The notes beneath the pieces were generated by a model. The model made no database searches, was not told where the DNA came from, and worked only from the letters and a program-made list of their open reading frames with translations. Source: Nonomuraea fuscirosea (lineage in GTDB: Bacteria > Actinomycetota > Actinomycetes > Streptosporangiales > Streptosporangiaceae). From it: a stretch of 64,000 nucleotides of DNA. The stretch is taken from NCBI RefSeq assembly GCF_003001935.1, contig NZ_PVNG01000019.1:202768-266767 (forward strand), in the 5' to 3' direction. Of this stretch, positions 34,642 through 43,254 are shown in pieces (within the stretch, counting starts at the first letter, position 1; each line of letters begins with the position of its first letter). The position numbers were made by a program, and so were the translations under genes.

Positions 34642-35178
34642 TCAGAGCAGGCGGCCGACGTGGGCCAGCGCCTGCTTGAGCAGCACGCCCTGCCCGCCCG
34701 CCATCTCCTGCTGCACCATCGGCGAGGCCGCCTCCTCCGGGGTGAACCACACCAGGTCGAGCGCGTCCTGCCGGGGCCTGCAGTCACCGGCGACGGGCAC
34801 GATGTAGGCCAGCGAGACGGCGTGCTGGCGCGGGTCGTGGTAAGGGGTGACGCCGGGCGTGGGGAAATACTCGGCCACGGTGAAGGGCTGCGGCGAGATG
34901 GGGATCTGCGGCAGCGCCACGGGACCGAGGTCCTTCTCCAGATGACGCAGCAGCGCGTCGCGGATCCGCTCGTGGTGCAGGACCCGTCCCGAGACCAGCG
35001 CCCGGCTGACCGTGCCGTCCGACGCGATGCGCAGCAGCAGGCCGACGTGGGTGACCACCCCGGTGTCGTCGACCCGCACCGGCACGGCGTCGATGTAGAG
35101 GATGGGCATCCGGCCGCGCACCGATTCCAGTTCTTCCGGTGACAGCCAAGCAGGCGTGGTTTCGGTCTTTTCGGTCAT
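34642..35178 (-). CDS. DUF4916/NUDIX-like protein
   Basis: 178 residues. Resembles the DUF4916 group of NUDIX-fold proteins: WLSPEELESVRGRMPILYID at the start, VGLLLRIASDG, VSGRVLHHERIRDALLRHLE and DPRQHAVSLAYIVPVAGDC. The canonical NUDIX box GX5EX7REUXEEXGU is not present in full, so catalysis is unproven. Convergent with the amidase gene, 21 bases apart. Probably a monocistronic housekeeping gene. Confidence 0.78.
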   Translation of the reverse strand: MTEKTETTPAWLSPEELESVRGRMPILYIDAVPVRVDDTGVVTHVGLLLRIASDGTVSRALVSGRVLHHERIRDALLRHLEKDLGPVALPQIPISPQPFTVAEYFPTPGVTPYHDPRQHAVSLAYIVPVAGDCRPRQDALDLVWFTPEEAASPMVQQEMAGGQGVLLKQALAHVGRLL

Positions 35179-35202
35179 CTGCTGATCGTAAGGCCCGGGG
35201 AC

Positions 35203-35316
35203 TCAGCGGCGTACCGCGGTCCGGCCGGACGGAGCCCGGCCCGCCGTCCAGGACGCCGCGCACACGAACAGCACGATGCCGAGGAACGGCAGATAGTCGA
35301 CGATCTTGCGTTTCAT
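35203..35316 (-). CDS. 37-residue membrane peptide coupled to the NrfD-like gene
   Basis: Reads MKRKIVDYLPFLGIVLFVCA then ASWTAGRAPSGRTAVRR and stop. One hydrophobic helix (about residues 8-22) with basic ends. Its ATG overlaps the stop of the NrfD-like gene by 4 bases (ATGA), the same coupling used by real genes in this window, which argues it is translated. It may be a small subunit of the formate-dehydrogenase-like membrane complex (inference); no family recognised. Confidence 0.6.
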   Translation of the reverse strand: MKRKIVDYLPFLGIVLFVCAASWTAGRAPSGRTAVRR

Positions 35317-36338
35317 CCGAGGTCACGCTCCGCTCCGCGTTTCGCCAGCCGCCTGCGTTGCGGCTGGACGGTGTACTTGGGATCGTTCGCCGACTCCATC
35401 CCGGCCTTGAAGATCCCGAATCTGGTGCACGCCGACCCGGCCAGCAGCGCGGCGCCCGCCGCCACGGCCGCGATCCTGCTGCGCCGCCCCAGCGTGAGCC
35501 CCGCCACCGCGCCGGCCACCGACAGCGCCTCGCCCAGCCGCAGCAGCCGGTTGCGCTTCAGCGGCTCGGCCAGCGCCCCGAGCCGGCGCTCCATGCGGGC
35601 CGCCGCCGCGCACTCCACGGCCGCGCCCAGCACCGCCGCCCGGCGCGCCGGGGCCGCCTCGGACAGCGGCGCGGCCAGCAGGCCCAGCCCGCCCGCCGAC
35701 GCCACGGCCGACCCGGCGAACAGGAACGGCATCTCGCGATACCCCTCGTGCCAGGCCGGCACCGCCGTGTCGCAGATCAGCGCCGCCGTGTACGTCGCCA
35801 CCGCCGGCCCGATCGCCCCCGCCGCCAGGGTGGCGGCCCGGCCGAGCCCCGGATACAGTCCTGAGACCTCAGTCGCCGCCGCGCATCCGGCCGCCGGGCC
35901 GAACGCGGTGAGCACCCAGGTGCCGACGCTCATCGGCGAGGTCACCTTGAACACCCGCAACATGTTGAGGAAACGCTCGGGACGGCCCAGGTCGTGGATC
36001 AGGCAGTAGAACGACCCGCCGATCGCGCACAGCGCCCCCACCTTGCTCACCCTGGCCAGACGCGGCCGGCCGGTCAGCTCGGCGGCGGCGGCCAGCGTGG
36101 ACGACGCGCCCGCCAGGCCGCCGAGGAACAGGTAGCCGCCGATGTCGGGGGCCTCCCACGTCGGCTCGTTCAGCACGGGACGGCCGTAGTAGGAGTCGAA
36201 GTCCGCCTTCGGCACCATCAGCCGCTCACGCCTGCGGCCCGCCGAGCCCGGCGTGGCCTCGCGCTCGCCGCGCAGCCCGGCCGCGCCGTCCATCCGCACG
36301 TCCGTCTGGCTCGGGGTCTGGTCGACGGCCTGGCTCAT
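35313..36338 (-). CDS. nrfD: NrfD/PsrC-like membrane subunit
   Basis: About 341 residues from ATG at 36338. Polytopic quinone-interacting subunit of molybdopterin oxidoreductases (NrfD family). Soluble N-terminus (to ~residue 60, YYGRPVLNEPTWEAPDIGGY) then LFLGGLAGASSTLAAAAELT, FYCLIHDLGRPERFLNMLRV, FKVTSPMSVGTWVLTAFGPA: all family-typical. It should carry electrons between quinone and the 4Fe-4S subunit encoded upstream. A 100-base gap separates it from that gene. Its stop overlaps the 37-residue peptide. Confidence 0.88.
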   Translation of the reverse strand: MSQAVDQTPSQTDVRMDGAAGLRGEREATPGSAGRRRERLMVPKADFDSYYGRPVLNEPTWEAPDIGGYLFLGGLAGASSTLAAAAELTGRPRLARVSKVGALCAIGGSFYCLIHDLGRPERFLNMLRVFKVTSPMSVGTWVLTAFGPAAGCAAATEVSGLYPGLGRAATLAAGAIGPAVATYTAALICDTAVPAWHEGYREMPFLFAGSAVASAGGLGLLAAPLSEAAPARRAAVLGAAVECAAAARMERRLGALAEPLKRNRLLRLGEALSVAGAVAGLTLGRRSRIAAVAAGAALLAGSACTRFGIFKAGMESANDPKYTVQPQRRRLAKRGAERDLG

Positions 36339-36438
36339 GATCGCCGCTCCCGCCGCCCGCGCGTCCACGTCACCCCTGCGGCTCCCGGCGCGGCACACGT
36401 CCACGTCACACCCGCCGCGGGCACCCGTACTGCAATGA

Positions 36439-37290
36439 TCATCGTGTCCGTCCTCGCCATGCCGTGGCCGCGAACCCCGCGAGCAGGGCCACGGCCGCCA
36501 CCCCGACGTGCCGCCACATCGACGGCAGATCCCTCGTGGTCACCACCGGGTCCGGCGGCAGGCCGTACACCTCGGGCTCGTCCAGCAGCAGGAAGAACGC
36601 CCCGGTGCCGCCCACGCCGTCGCCCGGGTCGTGGCCGTACAGGCGGGCGGAGGTCGTGCCGGCGGCGCGCACCTGCTCCAGCCGCCGCTCGGCCCGCTCA
36701 CGCAGCTCGTCGAGGTTCCCGAACTGGATGGAGTCCGTCGGGCACGTCTTGGCGCAGGCCGGCTCCTCCCCGGCGCCGAGCCGGTCGTAGCACATCGTGC
36801 ACTTGGCCGCCGTGCCGCCGCTCTCTCCTGCGCCGCTCTTCTTCGGGCCGTTCTCCCGCTTGCCGATCACCCCGAACGGGCAGGCGGGCACGCAGTAGCC
36901 GCACCCGTTGCAGATGTCCTCCTGCACCACGACCGTGCCGAACTCGGTGCGGAACAACGACCCGGTCGGGCACACGTCGAGGCAGGCCGCGTGCGTGCAG
37001 TGCTTGCACACGTCGGAGGCCATCAGCCAGCGGAAGTCCATCTCGCCGACCCCGGGCTCCTGGTGCCCCAGCGGCCGGCGCTGCTCGACGAACGCCACGT
37101 GCCGCCAGGTGTCGGCGCCCAGCCCCACGGTGTTGTCGTAGGACATGCCGGTGAACTCCATGCCGTCATCGGGGACCTGGTTCCACTCCTTGCACGCCAC
37201 CTCGCACGCCTTGCACCCGATGCAGATGCTGGTGTCGGTGAAGAAGCCGACCCTGCCGTCGCCGAGGCGCTCGTCCAGGTCGAAAGCCAC
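36439..37290 (-). CDS. Formate dehydrogenase-type 4Fe-4S subunit (FdnH/HybA-like)
   Basis: 283 residues with four cysteine clusters for four [4Fe-4S] centres: CIGCKACEVACKEWNQ (Cys23, 26, 29, 33), CKHCTHAACLDVCPTG, CNGCGYCVPACPFGV and CTMCYDRLG...CAKTCPTD. The C-terminus has one membrane helix (HVGVAAVALLAGFAATAW) followed by a basic tail, as in FdnH. Passes electrons from the molybdopterin subunit to the NrfD-like subunit. Starts 3 bases after the catalytic subunit stop. Confidence 0.93.
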   Translation of the reverse strand: MAFDLDERLGDGRVGFFTDTSICIGCKACEVACKEWNQVPDDGMEFTGMSYDNTVGLGADTWRHVAFVEQRRPLGHQEPGVGEMDFRWLMASDVCKHCTHAACLDVCPTGSLFRTEFGTVVVQEDICNGCGYCVPACPFGVIGKRENGPKKSGAGESGGTAAKCTMCYDRLGAGEEPACAKTCPTDSIQFGNLDELRERAERRLEQVRAAGTTSARLYGHDPGDGVGGTGAFFLLLDEPEVYGLPPDPVVTTRDLPSMWRHVGVAAVALLAGFAATAWRGRTR

Positions 37291-37293
37291 GGC

Positions 37294-40200
37294 TCACGCC
37301 TCCGTTCCGGTGCCGGCGGTGATGCCCGCCCGCCGCTGATAGGACCTGACCAGCTCGGGCAGCGCCGGGCCGCGCGGCCTGCGCCCCGGGCGGATGTCCG
37401 CCGACAGGGCCTTGACCTCCTGGATGTGCGAGTTGGGGTCCAGCGAGATCGCCGACAGCTCGTTGGCCGCGTCGCCCTTGGCCAGCCCGTTGGGGCCGTA
37501 GTGGAAGGGCAGGCCGATCTGGTGCAGCACCCGCCCGTTCAGACGCAGCGACGGGATGCGGTCGGTCACCAGCACCCGCGCCTCGATGGCGTTGCGCGCG
37601 GTGATGATCGTGGCCCAGTCGCCGTGCACCAGCCCGCGCTCGGCCGCCAGCGCGGGGGACACCTCGCAGAACATCTCCGGCTGCAGCTCGGCCAGATACG
37701 GGGTGAACCTGCTCATCCCGCCCGCCGTGAAGTGCTCGGTCAGCCGGTACGTCGTCACCACGTACGGGTAGACCGACGCCCCCGGCTCGTCCCCGCTCGG
37801 CTGATAGCGGTTGGCGGGATGCGGATAGAGCTTGCGGACCGGGTTGCGCTGCCGCCCGTAGAGCGGGTTGGCCACCGGCGAGTCCTGCGGCTCGTAGTGC
37901 GTCGGCAGCGGCCCGTCCACCACCCCCGCGGGGGCGAACAGCCAGCCCCTGCCGTCGGCCTGCATGATGAACGGATCGGTGCCCGACAGGGCCGCCACCC
38001 CCGAGGCGCCGGGCGGCGGCCGGTAGCCGGGGCTCTTGTCCCGCTCGAAGTCGGGCACGTCGTGGCCGGTCCACCGGCCCGCCTCCGCGTCCCACCACAC
38101 CAGCCGCTTGCGCTCGCTCCACGGGCTGCCGTCCGGCCTGGCCGAGGCCCGGTTGTAGAGCACGCGCCGGTTGTCCGGCCACGCCCACGCCCACTCGGCG
38201 GCGATCCAGTCCTGCTCGGAGCCGGGCTTGCGGCGGGCGGCCTGGTTGACGCCGCCGGCGTACACGCCGCTGTAGATCCAGCAGCCGCAGGCGGTGGAGC
38301 CGTCGGCCTTGAGCCCGGCGTAGCCCGGCAGCGGGCGCCCCCGCTCGTCCCAGCCGTTGATCTCGGCCAGCACCGCCTCCGCCGACGGCTCGGCCGTCTC
38401 GCCCTCCACCGGGTAGTCCCAGGTGAGGTGGAGCACGGGCTCGTCCATCGGATCCTGTGAGCCGGCCAGCTTGGCCCTGATGAGGCGGCCCAGGTGATAC
38501 ATGAACCACAGGTCGCTGCGGCAGTCGCCGCGCGGCTCGACGGCCTGGTGACGCCACTGCAGCAGCCGGTTGGTGTTGGTGAAGCTGCCGGCCTTCTCCG
38601 TGTGGCAGGCCGCGGGCAGGAAGAACACCTCCGTGCCGATGTCGGCCGTGCGCAGCTCGCCCGTCTCGATCTCCGGGCCGTCCTTCCACCAGGTGGCGCT
38701 CTCGATCAGGTTGAGGTCGCGCACCACCAGCCAGTCGAGCGCGGCCATGCCGAGGCGCTGCATCTTCGCGTTGGCCGAGCCGACCGCCGGGTTCTCGCCG
38801 AGCAGCAGGTATCCCTTGCAGGTGCCGTCGAGCTGCGCCAGCACCGTGTCGTACGTGCTGTGCGAGCCCGTCAGCCGGGGCAGCCAGCCGAACCGGTAGT
38901 CGTTGCCCGCCTGCGCCGACTCGCCCCACCACGCCTTGAGCAGGCTGATCAGGTAGGCCGGCATGTTCGCCCAGAAGCCCTGGTGCGGCGCGTCGGCGCG
39001 GAGGAAGTCGTGCAGCCGCTCGTTCTCGTGCGCGTGCGGCATCGGGATGTAGCCCGGCAGCAGGTTGAACAGCGTCGGGATGTCGCTGGAGCCCTGGATG
39101 CTGGCGTGGCCGCGCAGCGCCTGGATACCGCCGCCCGGCCGGCCGATGTTGCCCAGCAGCAGCTGCAGGATGCTCGCCGCCCGGATGAACTGCGAGCCGT
39201 CGCTGTGCTGCGTCCAGCCGACCGCGTAGACGAACTCGGCGGTCTTGTCGGGCCCCGAGTTCTCCGTCAGGTGGCGGCACACCTCCTCGAACAGGTGCCG
39301 CGGCACCCCGCACACCCGCTCGACCATCTCCGGCGTGTAGCGGGCGTAGTGGCGGCGCAGCACGTTGAGCACGCAGCGCGGGTCGCGCAGCGTCTCGTCC
39401 CGCCGGGGCCGGCCGTTCAGCGGGACGCCGGTGCTCCCCTGCACCTCGCCGCGCCCCGGCGTCTCCTGCCCCGGCCGGTCGTAGCCGGAGTCGCGCTCGC
39501 CGGAGGCCGCCACCGCCGTCATGCCCTCGTACTGCCAGGAGTCGTCGTCGTAGGCCCGCGTCTCCTGGTCGAAGCCGGAGAACACGCCGTCGAGGTCCTC
39601 GGCGTCGCGGAAGTCCTCACGCAGGACGGTGGCCGCGTTGGTGTAGTTGAGCACGTACTCGTGGAAGTACAGCTCGTTCTCCAGCACGTGGTTGATGATC
39701 GCGCCGAGGAAGGCCACGTCGGAGCCGGCCCTGATCGGCACGTGCAGATCGGCCAGCGCGCTCGTCCTGGTGAAGCGCGGATCCACGTGAATGATCACCG
39801 CGCCGCGCGCCTTGGCCTCCATCACCCACTGGAAGCCCACCGGATGGGCCTCGGCGAAGTTCGAGCCCTGGATGACCACGCAGTCGGAGTGCTGCAGGTC
39901 CTGCATGAACGTGGTGGCGCCGCCCCGCCCGAACGACGTGCCCAGCCCCACCACGGTCGAGCTGTGGCAGACGCGGGCCTGGTTCTCGATCTGCACCACG
40001 CCGAGCGCCGTCAGCAGCTTCTTGATGAGGTAGTTCTCCTCGTTGTCCAGCGTGGCGCCGCCCAGGCTGGCGATGCCCATGGTCCGCGCGGTACGCCGGC
40101 CGTCCTGCTCCCACTGCCACGTCTCGCGCCTGGTCGCGATAATCCGGTCGGCGATCATGTCCATGGCGGTGGCCAGGTCGATCGGCTGCCAGTCCGCCGC

Positions 40201-40518
40201 GCCGGGCGGGCGGTAGAGGGCGTCGTACTGCCGGCCGGAGTCGGTGGTGAGCTGGAGGCTGGCCGCGCCCTTCGGGCACAGCCGGCCGCGGCTGATCGGG
40301 GAGTCGGGGTCGCCCTCGATCTGCACGACCCGCTCGTCCCGTACGTACACGTTCTGGCCGCAGCCCACCGCGCAGTACGGGCACACGGACTTCACCACCC
40401 GGTCGGCCGTGGCCGTGCGGGCCCGCACCGCCCGCGTCGCGGCCGACTCGGCCGCGGGCCCCCGCGCCGTGCGGTCCCCGCCGGTGAGCTGCCGCAGCAG
40501 CGGCCACCCCAGATCCAT
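37294..40518 (-). CDS. Formate dehydrogenase-like molybdopterin catalytic subunit (Cys form)
   Basis: 1074 residues from ATG at 40518. N-terminal [4Fe-4S] motif Cys46, Cys49, Cys53, Cys81 (SVCPYCAVGCGQNV ... LCPKG). At the position where FdnG-type enzymes have selenocysteine it has Cys184 (ARVCHSSTVVGLGTSFGRGG), with the adjacent His. EAHPVGFQWVMEAKARGA and HVDPRFTRTSA are typical. No twin-arginine signal is visible, unlike respiratory FdnG, so the active site may face the cytoplasm. Codons upstream of 40518 are shadow. Formate oxidation is the most likely activity but other substrates are possible. Confidence 0.9.
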   Translation of the reverse strand: MDLGWPLLRQLTGGDRTARGPAAESAATRAVRARTATADRVVKSVCPYCAVGCGQNVYVRDERVVQIEGDPDSPISRGRLCPKGAASLQLTTDSGRQYDALYRPPGAADWQPIDLATAMDMIADRIIATRRETWQWEQDGRRTARTMGIASLGGATLDNEENYLIKKLLTALGVVQIENQARVCHSSTVVGLGTSFGRGGATTFMQDLQHSDCVVIQGSNFAEAHPVGFQWVMEAKARGAVIIHVDPRFTRTSALADLHVPIRAGSDVAFLGAIINHVLENELYFHEYVLNYTNAATVLREDFRDAEDLDGVFSGFDQETRAYDDDSWQYEGMTAVAASGERDSGYDRPGQETPGRGEVQGSTGVPLNGRPRRDETLRDPRCVLNVLRRHYARYTPEMVERVCGVPRHLFEEVCRHLTENSGPDKTAEFVYAVGWTQHSDGSQFIRAASILQLLLGNIGRPGGGIQALRGHASIQGSSDIPTLFNLLPGYIPMPHAHENERLHDFLRADAPHQGFWANMPAYLISLLKAWWGESAQAGNDYRFGWLPRLTGSHSTYDTVLAQLDGTCKGYLLLGENPAVGSANAKMQRLGMAALDWLVVRDLNLIESATWWKDGPEIETGELRTADIGTEVFFLPAACHTEKAGSFTNTNRLLQWRHQAVEPRGDCRSDLWFMYHLGRLIRAKLAGSQDPMDEPVLHLTWDYPVEGETAEPSAEAVLAEINGWDERGRPLPGYAGLKADGSTACGCWIYSGVYAGGVNQAARRKPGSEQDWIAAEWAWAWPDNRRVLYNRASARPDGSPWSERKRLVWWDAEAGRWTGHDVPDFERDKSPGYRPPPGASGVAALSGTDPFIMQADGRGWLFAPAGVVDGPLPTHYEPQDSPVANPLYGRQRNPVRKLYPHPANRYQPSGDEPGASVYPYVVTTYRLTEHFTAGGMSRFTPYLAELQPEMFCEVSPALAAERGLVHGDWATIITARNAIEARVLVTDRIPSLRLNGRVLHQIGLPFHYGPNGLAKGDAANELSAISLDPNSHIQEVKALSADIRPGRRPRGPALPELVRSYQRRAGITAGTGTEA

Positions 40519-40580
40519 GACACCCCCCGATGTCCCCGGCCCGAGTCCTGCCCGGGCAGAGCGGGAGGAAAACCGCCAGG

Positions 40581-41993
40581 TCAGAACACCCGGGCGGCCG
40601 CCTCGTCCCAGGCGCTCGCGGACCCGGACGGCTCGTAGCGGCGCAGCGGCTGGGAGTAGGCCACCAGCGAGCGCATCTCCGCCAGGCCGGCGACCAGCCC
40701 GGCCGCCCGCGCCTGCACCAGTACGTTGCCGAGCGCGGTCGCCTCGGCGGGGCCCGCCACCACGGGCAGCCCGCAGGCGTCGGCGGTGAACTGGCACAGC
40801 AGCTCGTTGCGCGACCCGCCGCCGACGAGGTGGATCACCTCGACGTCGCGCCCGGACAGCTCCATCGCCTGCCGCACGGCCAGCCGGTGCCCGAGCGCCA
40901 GGCTCTCCAGCACGCACCGCACGTAGGCGGCGGGGGAGGAGGGCGGAAGCTGGCCGGTGCGGCGGCACTCGTCGGCGATCCTGGCCGGCATGTCGCCCGG
41001 CGGCAGGAACACCGGCTCGTCGGGGTTCACCACGGCCGCGAACGGCTTCTCGCCCGCCGCGGCGGCCAGCAGCTCGCCCAGGTCGGAGCCGGGCCAGGCG
41101 CGCAGGCACTCCTGCAGCAGCCACAGGCCCATGACGTTGCGCAGGTAGCGGACGGTGCCGTCGATGCCGGCCTCGTTGGTGAAGTTCGCCGCCCGGCTCT
41201 CGGGGGTGAGCACCGGTCCCGGCAGCTCCACCCCGGCCAGCGACCAGGTGCCGCAGGAGATATAGGCGAACGCGGGACCGACGGCGGGGACCGCGGCCAC
41301 CGCGGAGGCGGTGTCGTGCGAGCCCACCGCCCTGACCGGCGCCGACCAGCCGATCTCGGCCGCCACGTCGCGCCGCAGCCCGCCGACCGCCTCGCCCGGC
41401 TGCCGCAGCGGCGGGAAGATCCCGGCGGGCAGGCCGAGCCGCTCGATCAGGGACGTGGCCCAGGTGCGCGTGCGCACGTCGAGCAGGCCCGTGGTGGAGG
41501 CGTTGGTCACCTCGGCGCCCGCCTCGCCGGTCAGCCAGTAGCCGATCAGGTCGGGGACGAGCAGCATCGTGGCCGCCCCGTCGAGCCGGTCGGCCAGCAA
41601 CTGGTAGATCGTGTTAAACGGCAGTACCTGCAGCCCGGACACGTCGTACAGCGTCTCCGCCCCGACGGAGCCGGCCACCCGCTCGGCGACGCCGCGCGTG
41701 CGGTCGTCGCGGTAGTGCACCGGGTTGCCCAGCAGCGCGCCCGACTCGTCGAGCAGCCCGTAGTCCACGGCCCACGAGTCGACGCCGATGGAGGAGACGG
41801 GCCCGGCGGCGCGCAGGCCGGCCAGGATCTCCCGGTAGAGGCCGAGGACGTCCCAGTAGAGGCGGCCCGCCACCCGCACGGGGCCGTTGGGGAAGCGGTG
41901 CGCCTCGGTCAGGCTGAGCCCGTCGGTCAGGTCGGCCAGCATCACCCGGCCGCTGGAGGCGCCCAGGTCGACGGCGGCGAAACGGCGGCTCAC
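40581..41993 (-). CDS. rhaB: L-rhamnulokinase
   Basis: Phosphorylates L-rhamnulose to rhamnulose-1-phosphate. FGGY-family kinase, 470 residues from GTG at 41993. Diagnostic RhaB opening FAAVDLGASSGRVMLADL, then IGVDSWAVDYGLLD, SGLQVLPFNTIYQLLAD, GSHDTASAVAAVP and HLVGGGSRNELLCQ. The GTG overlaps the LacI regulator stop (GTGA), so regulator and kinase form one operon divergent from the galactosidase. Confidence 0.95.
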   Translation of the reverse strand: MSRRFAAVDLGASSGRVMLADLTDGLSLTEAHRFPNGPVRVAGRLYWDVLGLYREILAGLRAAGPVSSIGVDSWAVDYGLLDESGALLGNPVHYRDDRTRGVAERVAGSVGAETLYDVSGLQVLPFNTIYQLLADRLDGAATMLLVPDLIGYWLTGEAGAEVTNASTTGLLDVRTRTWATSLIERLGLPAGIFPPLRQPGEAVGGLRRDVAAEIGWSAPVRAVGSHDTASAVAAVPAVGPAFAYISCGTWSLAGVELPGPVLTPESRAANFTNEAGIDGTVRYLRNVMGLWLLQECLRAWPGSDLGELLAAAAGEKPFAAVVNPDEPVFLPPGDMPARIADECRRTGQLPPSSPAAYVRCVLESLALGHRLAVRQAMELSGRDVEVIHLVGGGSRNELLCQFTADACGLPVVAGPAEATALGNVLVQARAAGLVAGLAEMRSLVAYSQPLRRYEPSGSASAWDEAAARVF

Positions 41994-42991
41994 TGCGTGG
42001 ACTCCCTGGCGACGAGCTCCGGCTGGAACATGATGTGCTGGTGCGCGTGGGTCTCGGGATTGGCGCACTCGTCGAGCAGCAGCTCGGTCGCGATCCGGCC
42101 CAGCTGGTACGTGGGCTGCCGCATCGAGCTGAGGGACACGGTCGAGGCCGCGGCGAAGTCGATGTCGTCGTAGCCGATCAGCGCCACGTCCTCGGGCACC
42201 CGCACCCCGGACCGCAGCAGCGCGCGCAGCACGCCGAGCGCGAGCAGGTCGTTGGCGCAGAAGACGGCCTCCGGCAGCCCTCGCGCGATCAGGTCGGCGG
42301 CCGCCTTCTCGCCCGAGCGGGCCGTCATCGTGGCGGCCTCGGCCACCATCAGGTCGCCGGGGTCGAGCCCCGCGGCCCGCAGCGCGGCCTTGGCCCCCTC
42401 GCGCCGCTCCACGCACTGCCTGATGGTCAGCGGGCCGGTCACGTAGGCGACGCTGCGCGCGCCCCTGGACAGCAGGTGCGCCACGGCGGCCCGGCCGCCG
42501 GCGACGTCGTCGACGGCCACCGCGCACTGGTCGGGCCGGTGGGCGGGATGGTCGACCAGCACCACGCTGATGCCGTGCCCGCGCAGCCGGTCGAGCCTGG
42601 CCGGGTCCTCGCCGGAAGGGGTGATCAGCACGCCGCGCACCCGGTGCTCGGCCAGCACGCGCAGGTTGCGGTCCTCCTTGTCCACCGAGCCGGCCGAGTT
42701 GCCCAGGATGACCGCGTACCCCACCTCGCTGGCCACGTCCTCGACGCCGGCCGCGACCTCGGTGAAGAAGGGGTTGCCGATGTCGATCACGCTCAGGCCG
42801 ATCGTCCTGCTGTGCCCGGCGCGCAGCGTCGAGGCGGAGCCGTGGCGGACGAACCCCAGCTCGTCGATCGCGGCCTCGACCCGTTCGCGGGTGGCGGGGG
42901 CGACCTTGCCGGGCCGGTTCAGTACATTGGAGACCGTGCCTGGGGAGACGCCTGCGTGCGCGGCGACGTCCTTGATGCTGACCATGGCCAT
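41990..42991 (-). CDS. LacI-family repressor of the rhamnose locus
   Basis: About 333 residues. N-terminal LacI helix-turn-helix SIKDVAAHAGVSPGTVSNVL with hinge helix, then a periplasmic-binding-protein-like sensor domain (IGLSVIDIGNPFFTEVAAGV through FQPELVARES). ATG at 42991 or 42985 are both reasonable; TTG at 43000 is also in frame. An operator-like TTAAAACGTACTAA lies immediately upstream, and related sites precede the galactosidase and the rhaM-rhaI-rhaD operon, so this protein is the likely repressor of all three, induced by rhamnose or a derivative (inference). Confidence 0.9.
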   Translation of the reverse strand: MAMVSIKDVAAHAGVSPGTVSNVLNRPGKVAPATRERVEAAIDELGFVRHGSASTLRAGHSRTIGLSVIDIGNPFFTEVAAGVEDVASEVGYAVILGNSAGSVDKEDRNLRVLAEHRVRGVLITPSGEDPARLDRLRGHGISVVLVDHPAHRPDQCAVAVDDVAGGRAAVAHLLSRGARSVAYVTGPLTIRQCVERREGAKAALRAAGLDPGDLMVAEAATMTARSGEKAAADLIARGLPEAVFCANDLLALGVLRALLRSGVRVPEDVALIGYDDIDFAAASTVSLSSMRQPTYQLGRIATELLLDECANPETHAHQHIMFQPELVARESTQ

Positions 42992-43000
42992 GGGGCCCAA

Positions 43001-43014
43001 TTAAAACGTACTAA
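43001..43014. promoter_or_regulatory. LacI operator copy 1 (TTAAAACGTACTAA)
   Basis: AT-rich 14-mer centred on CG directly ahead of the lacI-rhaB operon. It matches the other two copies in TTAAAACGT; the right half is less symmetric. Supports autoregulation. Confidence 0.65.
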
Positions 43015-43176
43015 CCGACCCCGCGCCAGTCGCCTGACCGGTGCCAGCAGGCATTCCGGACCTCGCCGGGCCCCGGTGCTCCGCCATCGTAGCGGTCCAG
43101 GGTGATCGCGGCGTCATCGGCTGATCAGCGGCGATTTTCGCCCCCCGCCGCCGCCGGGGTCTTGTGGGCCCAGGGG

Positions 43177-43190
43177 AGAGAACGTTTTAA
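43177..43190. promoter_or_regulatory. LacI operator copy 2 (AACGTTTTAA half strong)
   Basis: AACGTTTTAA at 43181-43190 with a weaker left half (GAGA) sits 65 bases before the galactosidase start. It shares the CG-centred palindrome of copies 1 and 3. Confidence 0.6.
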
Positions 43191-43214
43191 TCCACCATAA
43201 CCAACGGCGTGACC

Positions 43215-43234
43215 AACTGTGAGCGCTAACAGTT
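43215..43234. promoter_or_regulatory. Second LacI-type palindrome before the galactosidase gene
   Basis: AACTGTGAGCGCTAACAGTT is a 20-bp palindrome with a single mismatched base pair, centred on GCGC. It has the TGTNAGCGCTNACA form typical of other LacI/GalR-family operators and is unlike the TTAAAACGTTTTAA sites nearby. It lies 20 bases before the GH42 start, where a bound repressor would block expression. Its cognate regulator is not in the window. Confidence 0.75.
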
Positions 43235-43254
43235 CATCGTGAAAGGCAGGCTTC

